Positions 9,531 to 25,165 of a DNA stretch of 64,000 bases are shown here, one piece after another; the stretch's first letter is position 1; each line of letters starts with the position of its first letter. The notes beneath the pieces were generated by a model. That model was not told where the DNA came from, searched no databases, and was given only the letters and a program-made list of their open reading frames with translations. Source of the DNA: Halichoerus grypus (lineage: Eukaryota; Chordata; Mammalia; Carnivora; Phocidae); contig NC_135720.1 in assembly GCF_964656455.1 (NCBI RefSeq), positions 101,506,696 to 101,570,695 on the forward strand. The letters run 5' to 3'. Position numbers and translations under genes: made by a program.

Positions 9531-12269
9531 AACATCATTGCTTAAACTGCTGTTGGAGGGGAAAAACAAAACAAAACAAAACTGCTGTTGGAGGGAGCGG
9601 TGGGCCTCATTGCACTTTCATACCAGGAGGAATCCGATACTATTCCAAACTGGGTAGCTCAGTGCTGAGTGCCATTCCATTCCTTTAGAAACTTGCTCAA
9701 TATTTCCTTGTAAATAGCTCCAATGTGGTCTAGACAGCTGCCAGCCCCAATTCTGAGGGAGTGTTGTTTTTGCTGTGTGTGTTATTATTGTTTTTTTTTA
9801 ACAGTGCCTTGACATAGCAATATGCATTTGAAAAGTCTCCCCTAAATACCTGCTTATGTAACTGATTGCAGTGGCTTCAAATAGCCCTGATCTCTCAAAG
9901 CAGACACCCACTTACCAAGTTAATTGTGCTTCCACAAAGTACCTCCATGTAAATGAAAGATGTTAGACTGTTTTCTTTACATAAGCTGTGTAAAAAGAGA
10001 GCCTCTCACCGTATTCCTAAGGAAGGTGTGACATGTCGCCTAGAATTCTCTGACTACTTGCAAAATTATAGTGAAGGAATCTGTGTTGCAGTAGAGTGAC
10101 AGTGAATGTTCTTTAGGACAATGAATGAACCAGCCTTTCATATTTTAGTGCCTGTAAAATCGTTTCATTTGTAGCAGGTGCTCTTAAAAACTGGTTCTCT
10201 GTTGGGTGTGTTAAGTTAGAAGCCATGTCTTTGTGTGTCCTTTTTGTATTTGCATTTCTCATTCTGTATCTTTTTTCCTTCTTTTCACTTTAATATAATC
10301 AAGTCATTTGAATGAAAGTATCTGCTATCAATGAGGGAGATGAAATACATTGGATTTCTATTAACACTGTGATAGACACAGTGTTCTTGGCATTCTTGAA
10401 TCAACATCAGTGACGCCTGTGAGACGCTACAGAATACTGGAGAGAGAACATGTAGTTATAGCAAGCATGAAATATTATACTGAAGCAAACCTATTAAAAT
10501 CAAAGTTTGCTGTTAATTATTTTGATGAAATTATATTTCTCTGAACAATCCAGTAGGGTGATAAGATAATGGGTCAGCAAACACAAAATGAAACCATGTG
10601 GGTGTAGAATCACCTCATCTGGCTTTTGCGTGGTGCCCTTTTATATATGAAATTTAAAGAGAGGTGATAAAATAGGGAAGCTAGGAGAGGCTCCTTCACC
10701 AGGTGCTTTTAGTTACAGAAAGACCGTTTCAGTCCCGAGTTCTCCAAACCATAAAGGCAAACTGCTCTTGCCAGCCATGTGGCCTGTGACACCTCTAGAA
10801 TGCCTTGTAGGTCTGAAGAATGGGCAAGAGATCTCAGTTCATTTCTCAACACTTTGTCGGAACAGGTTCAAGAGAATTCTCTATGCTAAAGTTTTGTGCT
10901 TTAGAAAGAAAGGTAGTGATTTGTGGAAGAAAAATACATTGATTGTCAAGTTATGAGAAATTGGGCTGCTGAAACTTGGCACTATTTTAGAAAATTCAGA
11001 AGTACATTGAAACCACCTAAAACAGGAGTGCAATTTTGATTAGAAGCATTGTCTCCACAAATTTCATGAAACAGAGCTAGGTGATATTAGAACTGCCACA
11101 GCTGAGGGATATTTATGTGTGCCTGGAAGAAGCAGCAATCATGTTTATCGAGTGGAGGCAATTAAACTCCCAAAGGCTAGAATGTGGGTCGGCCCACTTA
11201 AAATTGGCCTAACTTTAAATAGTAAATTTACAGTGATGATTACTTTCATTATAATGAGACTGTCTGCCTTAGGATTTTCCCCTATTACATTAAAATCCCT
11301 GTTGCATAAAAAGTAAATCAAATGCCAAAACAGTTTGGGAGAATCCATCACATATGCTTTTACACACTGTAACTTACTACCACCTAACTTATTAAGGTTA
11401 CCATATGTTCCAAACCAAAAATGGGGATATGGTATCAAATAGTGAATGTTACCAATTGAAAAACTTCACATGAGTATAAAATAAAACACTTATTTGAGTG
11501 TTCCCTGAATTTTTCTGAGTTAGGCAATAAAATAACATGAAATTTTACCTTCCTTACTAAAACTAGAGTCTACGGTCATTATGCATAACTTAATATTCTT
11601 ATGATTTATTTCCTTGCTTAACTTGAGTGGGTTACTTCTTTCCTACATCAGGCAAGTATTTGTATGTAGATATTTTTATTTAATATTAGCCTTAAGCAAA
11701 GACAACCAGAAAAGCAATTCTTTTCCTCTCAAGAAATACAAGCAGAAAATTATTTTCTAAATCTTTAAAGATTTTTGGATAATCTTTTGCAGTGAAATTA
11801 TCAAGCAAAAAACACACGCTTTGTTTTTTAATTTTTTACTCTAGTATCTTAAAAATGTTATTAGCCTTTAAAAATTTATCTCCCAAAGGCATCCAGATGC
11901 TCCTTTGCTAGGTATCCAAGAACATAGAGTTTAATACAAAGATTAGTCCATGCACTTGAGAAAAAATATGTCACATCAACCCAGAAAATGTTAACACACT
12001 TGCAAAGGTGAGCCATTACACCCTCATCTCCTATGCCAAGAGAAGTAATATTTAACCCACATGGAGCTGCGAGATAGGAGAGTACTTTCTGAGCTTTATC
12101 AAAAGGCTTTCAATTATTTTAATATCTTTGAGGCTGGATATCTTGGTAGTAGTAAAGAACAATTTCATGGATCTCATTAGAATGTATATCACACATGATA
12201 CTTTCAAAGCATGTCTGTCCTTTTGGGGATTAAACAGGAAAGGTAATTTAGTGAAGATAAAATGGACTT
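9531..12269. other. Long intron stretch without recognised insertions
   Basis: About 2.7 kb with no SINE, L1 or LTR that I can recognise. It includes a 16-bp direct repeat (9545-9560 and 9580-9595) around an (AAAAC)n run. Old elements beyond recognition by eye may be present. Conservation across mammals would tell whether any part is functional. Confidence 0.5.
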
Positions 12270-12350
12270 AAGCAAGCATTGTATTATCTAGCACTTTACT
12301 GACATAGTTCAACAATTATCCCTCACTGTGGCTTTGAGGTAGTTGTCTTT
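12270..12350 (-). repeat. Possible MIR fragment, antisense
   Basis: TATCTAGCACTTTACTGACA and TATCCCTCACTGTGGCTTTG resemble the antisense MIR core (the CACTTTACATG...CCTCACAAC region). It is short and diverged. Confidence 0.35.
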
Positions 12351-12355
12351 CAAAT

Positions 12356-12501
12356 AAAGGAAGGACAGTGATGGGAGGGAGAAGAAGAGAAAAACTGAAA
12401 GAAAGGGTCAGAGGGAAGGAGAGAGAGGGGGGAAAGGGCAGGGGAAAGAGGCAGGAGAAGTAGAGGAGAAAGGAGATGGAGCAAGGAAGAGGTAGGGACG
12501 A
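12356..12501 (+). repeat. Purine-rich (GA-rich) tract
   Basis: About 145 bases in which roughly nine in ten are A or G, with blocks such as GGAGAGAGAGGGGGGAAAGGG. Scattered C and T interrupt it. It is a low-complexity tract and any minus-strand frame there is an artefact. Confidence 0.8.
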
Positions 12502-12828
12502 GGTTCATATAAAATGATGAGATATTAACATCTGTCACTTCAGTAGACATGCAAAAGTGTCACTTTTGTTTTATCAAAGGATTAAGACACAGCTGTGGTA
12601 AGTCCACAACTGCAAATAAAGGTTACACTCTCGGTTTCACTTTCTTTCCCAATGTGTCAATTCCTCTACCTTTCCTTTAAATATGTGCTCCTTTAGCTTG
12701 AGAAATATATCACCTTCATTTTCTATCTTCACTGAACTTGGAAGGCTAAATGGAGCAATAAAATAGATAATGATGATAAAAGACAACATGTATTAATTAT
12801 CAGTAGAAGCCCCTTTGAAGGAATTTTT

Positions 12829-13027
12829 TTTAATTTTAAAGATTTTTATTTATTTATTTGTGAGAGAGAGAGAGAAAGAGAACACACAAGCAGGAGGAGT
12901 GGCAGGCAGAGGGAGAAGCAGACTCCCCACTGAGCAAGGAGCCTGATGTGGGACTTTATCCCAGGACCCCAAGATCATGACCTGAGCCAAAGGCAGACGC
13001 TTAACCAACTGAGCCACCCAGGCATCT
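12829..13027 (-). mobile_element. Can-SINE, antisense, older copy
   Basis: It runs from AATTTTAAAGATTTTTATTT through a GA-rich region to CAACTGAGCCACCCAGGCAT. Several CpG positions have decayed, for example GATGTGGGACTTTATCCC. No clear target duplication is visible. Confidence 0.9.
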
Positions 13028-14459
13028 CACTGAATGAAAATTTTATACAATCTTGGGGAAAAAAAAATAGAAATTAGAAGAAATTAGAAAAATGGAGTTC
13101 ATAAATGGCAATGTTATCTCCACACTGCAGAAATTAATGGCATATTTCCTGGAAGTTGTAACCAACCTCATAATCTAGACCTCTGTGACTACAATTATCT
13201 GGATAATTCAAGAAAGAAAGAAAGCTTTTGCTTAGAGTGTTTTATGTATAGCAAATAATTAATTTGGCTTCTGTTTTGAGGTAAAAAAAAATGCATGGGA
13301 AGGAACAATACAAAGACAAAAATTAAAAAGAACCTCATTAGAGTCAGTTTGGAACTCAAGTTCAATGGGAGACAAGTGATATTAAGCCACCAAGGTCCTC
13401 ATGATCTTTTCTTTGAAAAGACAATGCCAGTTAGCCAATGCAAAGTCAGATCAACTTGAGAGTTAAGTGTTAACACTTTACCTTACCCTTACAGATAGAA
13501 ATCTGCTGTTATTTACCTGTAACTTTAAGTAGAACACTGTTGTTCATTATATATTAATGGGCAAGACCACAGTCCTTCATGGAGAAGAACGAACCATCAT
13601 AACTTAAGTTGACTTAGAAGCCACTAGGCAGATTGCTTAGGACTTGAGCCCAGAAACAAGGGAGTCTTGATTCTTGGCCCTCCCTCCTCTTCCACTACTT
13701 GTTTAAATGAAATTTGATTAACAGTCAAACCTAATTTATCCTTCCCATTCCTAACTAGTCTTCATGCCATTCCCTTAACATATTTATTTTTATTATTTTT
13801 GTTGATGAGTCAGTAGTTATTTAAATATATATATATAAAATAGCCCAACTAACCAAGAAAGCAGATGTGACCTATAATTTTATACCAAATGAGAGCCAAT
13901 GTTAAATTTTGATGATTTCCTTTGAATATTTATACATGCATATTTATTTTTACGTGGTTGAGATCATGCTATATGTATATCATTTTGCAGCTCTCAGCAG
14001 TTATCTGCATTCTTGAGCAATGTCTTCAGAGTTTTAATACTCTCTGCTGCTTTATTTTCTCACCAACTTACAGGCTTTGTTTCTATAACAAAAGTACAAA
14101 CTCTTCCAAGGAAGAGATATTTTTCTTCTGTTTATTTGTCCTTATCTTGTTTTCTACACACACACTAGCGATTTGCCTTCCCAGACACTCAACACATATA
14201 TTGTTTGGATTTATTAGATTTATGGGAATCATTAGAGTAACTAAATCACTTTTAGCAACTCCTGCACCTCTAGGAAGGAAGCTTTTCTCCAAGAATCTCT
14301 AGAACTCCAGAAGAGGTGTTTTTTAGAAAAAGACCTAGGTGTGAGGGAAATTTATTTTCCAGAATAGTGTGCATTTCATAAAATCTAAAAAAAAAAAAAA
14401 ATGATGCTCATACAATCAAGTAGGTCTTGGCTTAAATAAAGATATGAGGAAGGCAAGAA
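13028..14459. other. Unassigned intron
   Basis: No recognised element. A short (AT)n run lies at 13823-13836 and a 15-A tract near 14386-14401. A 126-codon frame at 13922-14302 has no family resemblance. Confidence 0.4.
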
Positions 14460-15025
14460 AACCATCCAGTGCTCCCTCTCTAGTGTCTATCTCCATCCCA
14501 AGACACACCTAAAGTTCATTTTTCACATTGCAGTCAGAGCTTTTGAATAAGCAAATCTCCATATTCATATTCGCTACTCATCTCTGCATCACCCCTCCCC
14601 ACTGTATATTCCAGTCATTTTCAAAGTCCCAGGAACACAACATGCATATTCTCCTTTCTAGGCCTTTGCACATGCTGTTCCCTCTGCCTAGAAGATCATT
14701 CTTCCCCATGTCCATCCACCAATACCCCATCTTCACCTGGATAATTATTACTCATGCTTCAGGTCTCAGCTACGATGCCCCCCTTTTAGGAAAGTCTTCT
14801 TAGTTCCTGCTAGGCTAGGTGATTACTTCTCACTGCTCCCTTAATACTTACATATATATTTTTAAATGCCTTTCTGCTTACTTATTTCCCCCTATCTCCC
14901 ACTCCACCCCAAAGCCATAGGCTTTCTGAATATAGGAATTGTAGCTGGTCACCCTTCTAACCTCAATAGCTGGCTAACAGAAAGAATGAGTTCACTGAAT
15001 GTATCTTCAATGAATGAATGACTCT
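14460..15025 (+). mobile_element. L2 LINE 3' region, sense
   Basis: It follows the L2 3' region in order: CTCCTTTCTAGGCCTTTGCA, CATGCTGTTCCCTCTGCCTA, CAGGTCTCAGCTACGATGCC, TTTAGGAAAGTCTTC, ATAGGAATTG, and the ATGAATGAATGA 3' end. It is a diverged, non-coding relic. Confidence 0.75.
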
Positions 15026-16321
15026 GTCCTTCTTGACTGTTTCCATCTGTATGTCATGTCCCCGAGCATGCCAAGACTTTACACACGTAAAGTAGTAAAT
15101 GCCCATGTAACTACCTGCAACACCTATGCTTTTGATCCTTCCTCTTTCCCATTTTGATTTCTCAATCAAAAGATTGAGCTCTACTGTAAGTTTGCCTCTG
15201 TAGCTTGTTAGTTTGATCTACTTTTCCACTCAGAGGTGCTAATGGCTCAGGTGCCACAATCTTGATATAGCATGTGGCTGTTAAGCTAGAGTGTTTTTTG
15301 GAGAGAGTTTCTTGCCCAAAGGAAAAGCTGTTATGGCAGGTCTTTCGATCCCTCTCTTGAAAGGGGCACTGCACTTAGGGCCTTTGTACATTACACAAAT
15401 GTTCCCATATGGATGATGGCCAGCTTCCTTTATGGAAAATAACATCAAAGCTAAATGCTCTTTGATATGGAACACTTGCCTGTGCATGGTTCTATTGATC
15501 CCTTTGTGAAAGACTCACTTAAAATAGTAATATTGCTTGCAATTGAAATTTTTGGGATAGGGTCACTAAGATGAATTACAGAAAAACAAAAAGTTCATTG
15601 TTATAAGCCTCACATGTAATGTAGATGTTAACTCTATTTGCACACTTTTAAAATAAATTTGTATAAAGATTTGGCACCAGTAAAGGAGAAATTAAATGTA
15701 TTTATCCAATTATGTGATAAGTAAACCAATACAGAGGACAGGATACTCATAAAATAGAGATCTGAAGAGAAAATGAATTTTACTGTATAAGAAATTAATT
15801 CATCTGGCAACTAAGATAATTTACATCTAGGTAAAATTGGGCAAATTCTTGATCTTTTTCCATTTGAGAAGAATTCTCTCTGGAAATTATTCAAAGAGAG
15901 AGAGAAAAGCTACTGGGTCCAGATTTTAAAGAAGATGAAAAGCTTCTTGTTTCTATGGAAATGAACATGGGTCATTTTGTGTTTCTTCTTCCTTCTTATT
16001 GCTTTTTCCTTTAGGGTAGATTTCTCTAGCCTACTTTGCGGTGTCTAATGACTTTACCATGGATGAATCATTAAATACAGAGCTAATGAAACCTTTAGAA
16101 ATAATATATGCCAAGCCTTTTATTTTAGAGATGGAGTTGGTATCCAGAGAAGTCAAGCAGCATGCCCCATCACCTTGCTGTAATAGTAGCAGAACTGTAA
16201 CTTGGAGCCAGATGCCTGGATCCTGTTCCCTGTGTTCTCTCATTACAGATATTTGCTGGGAAATGTAGATGAATATTAGATGTCTAAGTGAATAAACAGT
16301 ATCATTCAAATATTTAATGTA
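15026..16321. other. Unassigned intron
   Basis: No recognised repeat or gene in this 1.3 kb. Short frames at 15162-15374 and 16041-16268 look random. Confidence 0.4.
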
Positions 16322-16530
16322 TGACATATTAATAAGAATAATATCCAACACTTTGTGAGCACTAGTCTAAATGCTTCATATGCATTAGCACACTTGATCC
16401 TCACAATGCCTTATGATTCTTATTTTAACCATTAATAAGACTGACATCTGGACAGCTCCACACCTTGCCCGTGTTGACCCTGGGACTCTTAGTGAGACAG
16501 TTGGACTCTTGAGTCCATGTACATAACTGC
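16322..16530 (-). repeat. MIR SINE, antisense
   Basis: TTTGTGAGCACTAGTCTAAA, TGCTTCATATGCATTAGCAC, TTGATCCTCACAATGCC and ACACCTTGCCCGTG follow the antisense MIR in order. The 5' portion is eroded. Confidence 0.7.
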
Positions 16531-16589
16531 TATCTTATACTTCCTTTCATTCAAATATATTCATAAATTATTCAAACACATGTTGCAGT

Positions 16590-16700
16590 TGTGCCTGTTG
16601 GAGTCAGAAAGAGGAATAAGCAATTGGTTATGCCACTTAGTAGTTATACAGCTATGTACGGTTATATAACCTGACATTACTTCTTCTCCTGAGGTGCCTG
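16590..16700 (+). repeat. MIR SINE fragment, sense
   Basis: TTGGAGTCAGAAAGAG, ATGCCACTTAGTAGTTATAC and TATATAACCTGACATTACTT match the MIR core in the sense direction. It lies close to the antisense copy at 16322. Confidence 0.5.
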
Positions 16701-17029
16701 TGTCCTCCTTGGTGACTTGAGACTACTCCAGCATAGCACTTTCTTGTAGAATGACTGGAAAAGTTACCTAGGATGATGCAAAAAAGTTCTTAAATCTTAG
16801 AACCGAGTCTGCCACATGTGTTTAAAAGTGATATGCTAGAGTGCATTGTTAAGCTTATTTTATATTCTGATTGGCTAAAGTTTGCATTTCATTTCAACAA
16901 CATGAAGCTTATTTTTTTAACTTTCCTATTTGAAAGAAAAAAATGAAAATACACCACTGCACTCTCCTAGTTGAGTAATGTGACATAAGAAATTCAATTT
17001 ATTCTTTATTAGGGCATTTTAATGCTTTA

Positions 17030-17246
17030 AAGTCTTCATTTTTTTTTTAATTTTACTTATTTATTTGAGAGAGACAGAGAGAGAGAGAGAGGGAAAGCAC
17101 AGACGGAGTGGGAAAGGGAGAAGCAGATTCCCCACTGAGTAAGGAGCCTGATGTGGGACTCCATCCCAGGATCCTGAGATCATGACCTGAGCCGAAGGCA
17201 AACACAACCAACTGAACCACCCAGGCGTCCTTAAGTCTTCATTTTT
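17030..17246 (-). mobile_element. Can-SINE, antisense, 14-bp target duplication
   Basis: The body is 17044-17232, ending AACCACCCAGGCGTCC. AAGTCTTCATTTTT is repeated at 17030-17043 and 17233-17246. The usual GCTTAACC is shortened to AACACAACC near the head, a small deletion or substitution. Confidence 0.93.
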
Positions 17247-18087
17247 AAAATAAGTTTTGATTCTTTTTTCTTTAACTAAATACCACATAGGAACGGCTTT
17301 CTCGTTATTTGCTTGTTTCTACTAAACATGAAGTTCTGGTGAGGAAATTCAAGATAGCTGATGATTTCATTTAATCGTAGTTTATCTTACAATATTTGAT
17401 ATTGAGAATAAAACAAAGGGATATAAGTTAGGAAATAAATAGGAGGGAAAGTCTTATTTAAACAAACAAGCAAACAAAACAACAAGAATAAACTTTACCA
17501 TTCCTTCAGAAATGTCACTGTCTACTATACATAGGAAGATTTTCTTTTCAGCAATAAAAGACTGACAATCTAAAAGTTTCCAATATCCTTGCAGTGAAAA
17601 TCAATGAAATCTGAAATACAATTGTCTTGGACAGAAGCTCTGCAGCTAAATTATCTTGCAATCACAGAAAGTATCTTAATAGCAACCTAGCACACATACT
17701 GAGCAGATACGACACTCCCCTATAATTTCAAAGCATCATTGAATATTTTTTCTCAGCACAATTGTTTATGACATTAATGTCTCTTTCCTCTCCTAGCTCT
17801 TGAAGAATTTATTCTTTGATCTCGTCTCAGAGTTTTAATTTCCTTTTCCACTGTAGAGCTTTAGATTGGGTGGTGATTTTTAAGAGCTACAAAGTAGTAA
17901 CCGTAAATGAAATAAGACCTAAAGAACCCGAGATTATTTTTTTTCTGGCTTTACTGTTCCTGGAGAGAGAGTATGATGCGATGCTTCCTGGCCATGAGGT
18001 AGCCTCGTGACCTGTAAAGGCATTGATTCACCTTGGAACAATTCACCTACCACAGACGGCCTCAGCTGACATTTTTCATGCTGCATC
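17247..18087. other. Unassigned intron
   Basis: AT-rich with no recognised element. AACAAACAAGCAAACAAAAC at 17461 is low-complexity. Confidence 0.4.
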
Positions 18088-18327
18088 AGGAACCTGAAAT
18101 GCGGGCGCCTGGGTGGCTCAGTCATTAAGCGTCTGCCTTCGGCTCAGGTCATGATCCCAGGGTCCTGGGATCGAGTCCCACATCGGGCTCCCTGCTCGGC
18201 AGGAAGCCTGCTTCTCCCTCTCCCACTCCCCCTGCTTGTGTTCCTGCTCTCGCTATCTCTCTCTCTGTCAAATAAATAAATAAAATCTTTAAAAAAAAAA
18301 AAAAAAAAAAAAAGGAACCTGAAATGC
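18088..18327 (+). mobile_element. Young-looking Can-SINE with 23-A tail
   Basis: The body is 18103-18312, of the 'GTCATTAAGCGTCTGCC / CCCAGGGTCCTGGGATCGAG' subtype with an intact CTCCCACTCCCCCTGCTTGT region. The tail is 23 uninterrupted A. AGGAACCTGAAATGC is perfectly duplicated at 18088-18102 and 18313-18327. Pure tail and exact duplication point to a recent insertion. Confidence 0.96.
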
Positions 18328-18414
18328 TGCAGGGACTTCCGAATGGAGCTCTTTCCTTTCAAGTCAGCCTGACTCCCTAAATCATCTGCCACGGTGCAAT
18401 GAAAGAACACTCCA

Positions 18415-18660
18415 AAAAGGAAACCATGCCATTCACTCCCTGCTTAAAACTCACAGTGTTTTCTTACTGCAGAACAATTAACTCCAGCTCCTTAATAAGA
18501 CTTTGCTGGCTCTTACTGAAAAGGCCCTGCTTTCCTCTCTAGCCTCAGACTTCCTCATTTCCTTCAGTTCCTTGAACACTTGGGCTATCCTTTGCCCCCA
18601 GGCTACAATGCCTACAAACTCTTTTTCCAAGTACTCACTGAGTCCCCCTGTCAGGTGACT
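18415..18660 (+). mobile_element. L2 LINE fragment, sense
   Basis: ACTCCCTGCTTAAAACTCAC, GAACAATTAACTCCAGCTCC, CTCTAGCCTCAGACTTCCTC and AGGCTACAATGCC resemble the L2 segment after the RT domain. It is eroded. Confidence 0.5.
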
Positions 18661-18758
18661 AGCTTACTCCACATGTTTGGTATACAGTGAAAATGGAAGA
18701 GGAAACATATTTTGGGGAAATATTACCCTAGAGTAAGGGGATTGAAAAAAAAGGTAAA

Positions 18759-18784
18759 GTGTGTGTGTGTGTGTGTGTGTGTGT
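18759..18784 (+). repeat. (GT)13 microsatellite
   Basis: A perfect GT dinucleotide run. Frames beginning inside it are artefacts. Confidence 0.95.
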
Positions 18785-18954
18785 ATTTCTGTACCAGCCT
18801 CTAATTTCTATATATACCTCTCTTCATCTGAGGACCTATTGTCCTCAGACACTTTGAGCTGTCTCTTACTTTTCCTGTTCTTAGCAAAATGGTCTCTGAA
18901 AAAAAAATGTGAGATTAGTTATATACACTTCAGGGTGAACTGAGTTAAATGTTA

Positions 18955-19560
18955 TGGAATGTTCATTATATAGCTGGCTGTGTTCTAGGCACAGGGAAAT
19001 TATCAGTGAGCAGGATAGGAAAGGTGCCAGCTCTCAACAAGCACACATTCTAGTGGAAGAGCAATTAATTGATTAAATAAGATCGCTTCAGATAGAAATC
19101 TTTTGTAGGAAGAAGACAACATAGGAGTATGTGATAAAGTGGTGTCTGGGAAGGAGGTGTCTAGATCATGTGGTTCAAATGGTATCCTTGAAGATAAGAC
19201 CTCCAGGAGGAAGTAGCCCTGGCCGTAGAAGAGTGGAGGAAAGCATTCCAGGCAGAGGGCATGGCAGCTGCAAAGGTCATGTGGTGGAAATTAACTTGGT
19301 GTGTTCAAGCAGTAGGAAGAAAGGTGAGAAAGCTGGAACAGAGTTCATGGGGAAAAGAGTGGTAGGAGATAAGGTCTGAGGCTCAGCCAGCAGTGGGACA
19401 TGCAGGGCCTTGCAGACCTGGTAAGGAATTCTTCTTTTATTCCTAATGCAAGTGGAAGCCAGTAGGGTTTAAGTGTATAAATGGTGTAATCTCATTTAGA
19501 GTTGTTCGGGTGAGCTCTGGCTTTAAGGTGAAGAAATAGACTGAAGAAGAGCAGAAGTGG
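18955..19560 (-). mobile_element. L2 LINE fragment, antisense
   Basis: Read on plus it follows antisense L2 in order: GGCTGTGTTCTAGGCACAGG, ACACATTCTAGTGGAAGAGC, AGCATTCCAGGCAGAGGGCA, CAGCTGCAAAGGTCATGTGG, GGGCCTTGCAGACCTGGTAA, GGAAGCCAGTAGGGTTTAAG. These are hallmark phrases of the L2 3' region. It has no coding potential. Confidence 0.7.
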
Positions 19561-20129
19561 GCACAAGGAAATGAGTTAGGAACTTCAATTCACCCCTGTT
19601 AATGATCCCTGTTCAATTCAGTGAAACACTGAAACAGGAGAGCATTGGAAGTGATGTGTTACCATCTTGTCATATTTTTAAGGTTTAGCTTCATGGCAAC
19701 ATAAATGGGATTTCTGCACTTAAAAACTTTGGAATTTGTGTAGGTTTTATTGGAATAGGAAGAAGTTGAATCAACATAAATGGTAGGCAGTTGGTTTAGT
19801 GGAGAGTAAAATATTGGGAATACAATGTATCTACACATGAAATAAGTTTTAATCATAAAGAGCAGTTAATGGGGACTAGGACCTAAAGTGGCTTCCCTGA
19901 AATCACCCTCTTAGGATTCTAGAAAGTTCTAGATTTGGGATTAGAAGAGTTGCAGTGGAACCCTGGGTTCATCGCTTTGACTAACAGGTTTCCCTTCTCT
20001 GAGCTTCTATGTTTATTGAACAAAAATGTCCTACCTGGCAATTGGTAAGATTGTGTTAGGCCATAAAAATAATCAATTCATGGCTCTATAATAATGATAT
20101 CATTTCTAACATTCAGCTCTCGTCAGAGT
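19561..20129. other. Unassigned intron, possible MIR near 19960
   Basis: AACCCTGGGTTCATCGCTTT and TTTCCCTTCTCTGAGCTTCT at about 19960-20010 resemble the MIR core in sense. The rest is unassigned. Confidence 0.35.
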
Positions 20130-20590
20130 AGCTTTATAGGTGGTATTTTCATAGAGTAATAGAGCTGAAAAATATCTTCAATATTATGTAAATATTTACT
20201 CATATATTCATATCTGCTCATTTTAGAGATGATAAAATGGAAACCTACAAGGGGAAATGAACCAGCCAAGGGTTTCTTTCTTTTTTTTTTTTAAAGATTT
20301 ATTTATTTATTTATTTGAGAGAGAGAGAATGAGAGACAGAGAGCATGAGAGGGAGGAGGGTCAGAGGGAGAAGCAGACTCCCTGCCGAGCAGGGAGCCCG
20401 ATGTGGGACTCGATCCCGGGACTCCAGGATCATGACCTGAGCCGAAGGCAGTCGCTTAACCAACTGAGCCACCCAGGCGCCCCTAGCCAGCCAAGGGTTT
20501 CTTATTCAGTTAGTGTGAGACACATGCTGCAACCCAGGTCACATGACTTCCTGACTCCTGACAGGTCCAGGGAAGTTCTACCCAGAGGAT
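20130..20590 (-). repeat. MIR3-like SINE interrupted by a Can-SINE
   Basis: The left part (20140-20278) has TAGAGCTGAAAAATATCTTC and TCATTTTAGAGATGATAAAA. The right part (20487-20590) has GCAACCCAGGTCACATGACT and TCCTGACTCCTGACAGG. Joined across the Can-SINE they follow antisense MIR/MIR3. This gives the order: MIR first, Can-SINE later. Confidence 0.55.
20262..20503 (-). mobile_element. Can-SINE, antisense, 17-bp target duplication
   Basis: The body is 20279-20486, ending CCACCCAGGCGCCCCTA. CCAGCCAAGGGTTTCTT repeats exactly at 20262-20278 and 20487-20503. It has the CCCGGGACTCCAGGATCATG subtype mark. It lies 3.1 kb upstream of the PTCHD4 exon. Confidence 0.96.
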
Positions 20591-20883
20591 AATTAAAATA
20601 CATGTTCCATTCATTCTTTGTTTCTCCTATGTAGAAGCACCCGTGAACTGGTAAAGTTGGGAAACTCTTCTACCACCCCTTACAAAATAGTAGAATTTTA
20701 CCTTACAAATATTTCTCAGGACTATACTGAGTAGGATGATTGGGCCAATGGCTTATACAAAATGTGGACCTTTCAGCAGAGCTTCCTATTCAAGGACGTC
20801 TAAAGACCTTGTTTATTTTGTTCTGGTGCATGGAGTAGAGCAGATTAAGAGAGAGAAATTCATTCTATTTGTTACATCCATTT

Positions 20884-21096
20884 AAATATAATGAGATCGG
20901 GGCGCCTGGGTGGCTCAGTCCTTAAGCGTCTGCCTTCGGCTCAGGTCATGATCCCAGGGTCCTGGGATCGAGCCCCGCATCAGGCTCCCTGCTCTGCGGG
21001 AAGCCTGCTTCTCTCTCTCCCACTCCCCCTGCTTGTGTTCCCTCTCTCGCTGTGTCTTTCTCTGTCAAATAAATAAATAAATAAATATAATGAGAT
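20884..21096 (+). mobile_element. Can-SINE, sense, 14-bp target duplication
   Basis: The body is 20898-21082, subtype 'CCTTAAGCGTCTGCC / GGGTCCTGGGATCGAGCC'. The tail is (AAAT)n without a long A-run, so reverse transcription may have primed at an AAAT site. AAATATAATGAGAT repeats at 20884-20897 and 21083-21096. It is the nearest SINE upstream of the exon in sense orientation. Confidence 0.95.
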
Positions 21097-24964
<3,868 letters not shown>

Positions 24965-25165
24965 TAGGTTGCTGGAGTCCAACTTCTTTATCTGGAAACC
25001 CAAGTTCATTGTGGCCCTAGTGAGTTAGTTTATCTTGGTAAACCTCAGGTTCCTCTTGTATAAAATAAGGGTAATAATTTTATCATTTTCAAAGAATTGT
25101 TTTTTGAATGTAAGTAGAATATACCTAAAGCTTATATAGCATATAGTAAATGCTCTGTAAGTGTC
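24965..25165 (+). repeat. MIR SINE, sense
   Basis: In order: GTTGCTGGAGTCCAACTTC, TTAGTTTATCTTGGTAAACC, TCAGGTTCCTCTTGTATAAA, ATAAGGGTAATAATTTTATC, and a 3' CATATAGTAAATGCTCTGTA. Near complete but diverged. Confidence 0.75.

Noticed and set aside
9233..9688. 151-codon plus-strand frame, among the longest in the window
   Set aside because: It overlaps an L2-like segment and an (AAAAC)n run, uses low-complexity residues and resembles no protein.
12350..12550. Pro/Leu/Ser-rich minus-strand frame
   Set aside because: It is the complement of the purine-rich tract at 12356-12501.
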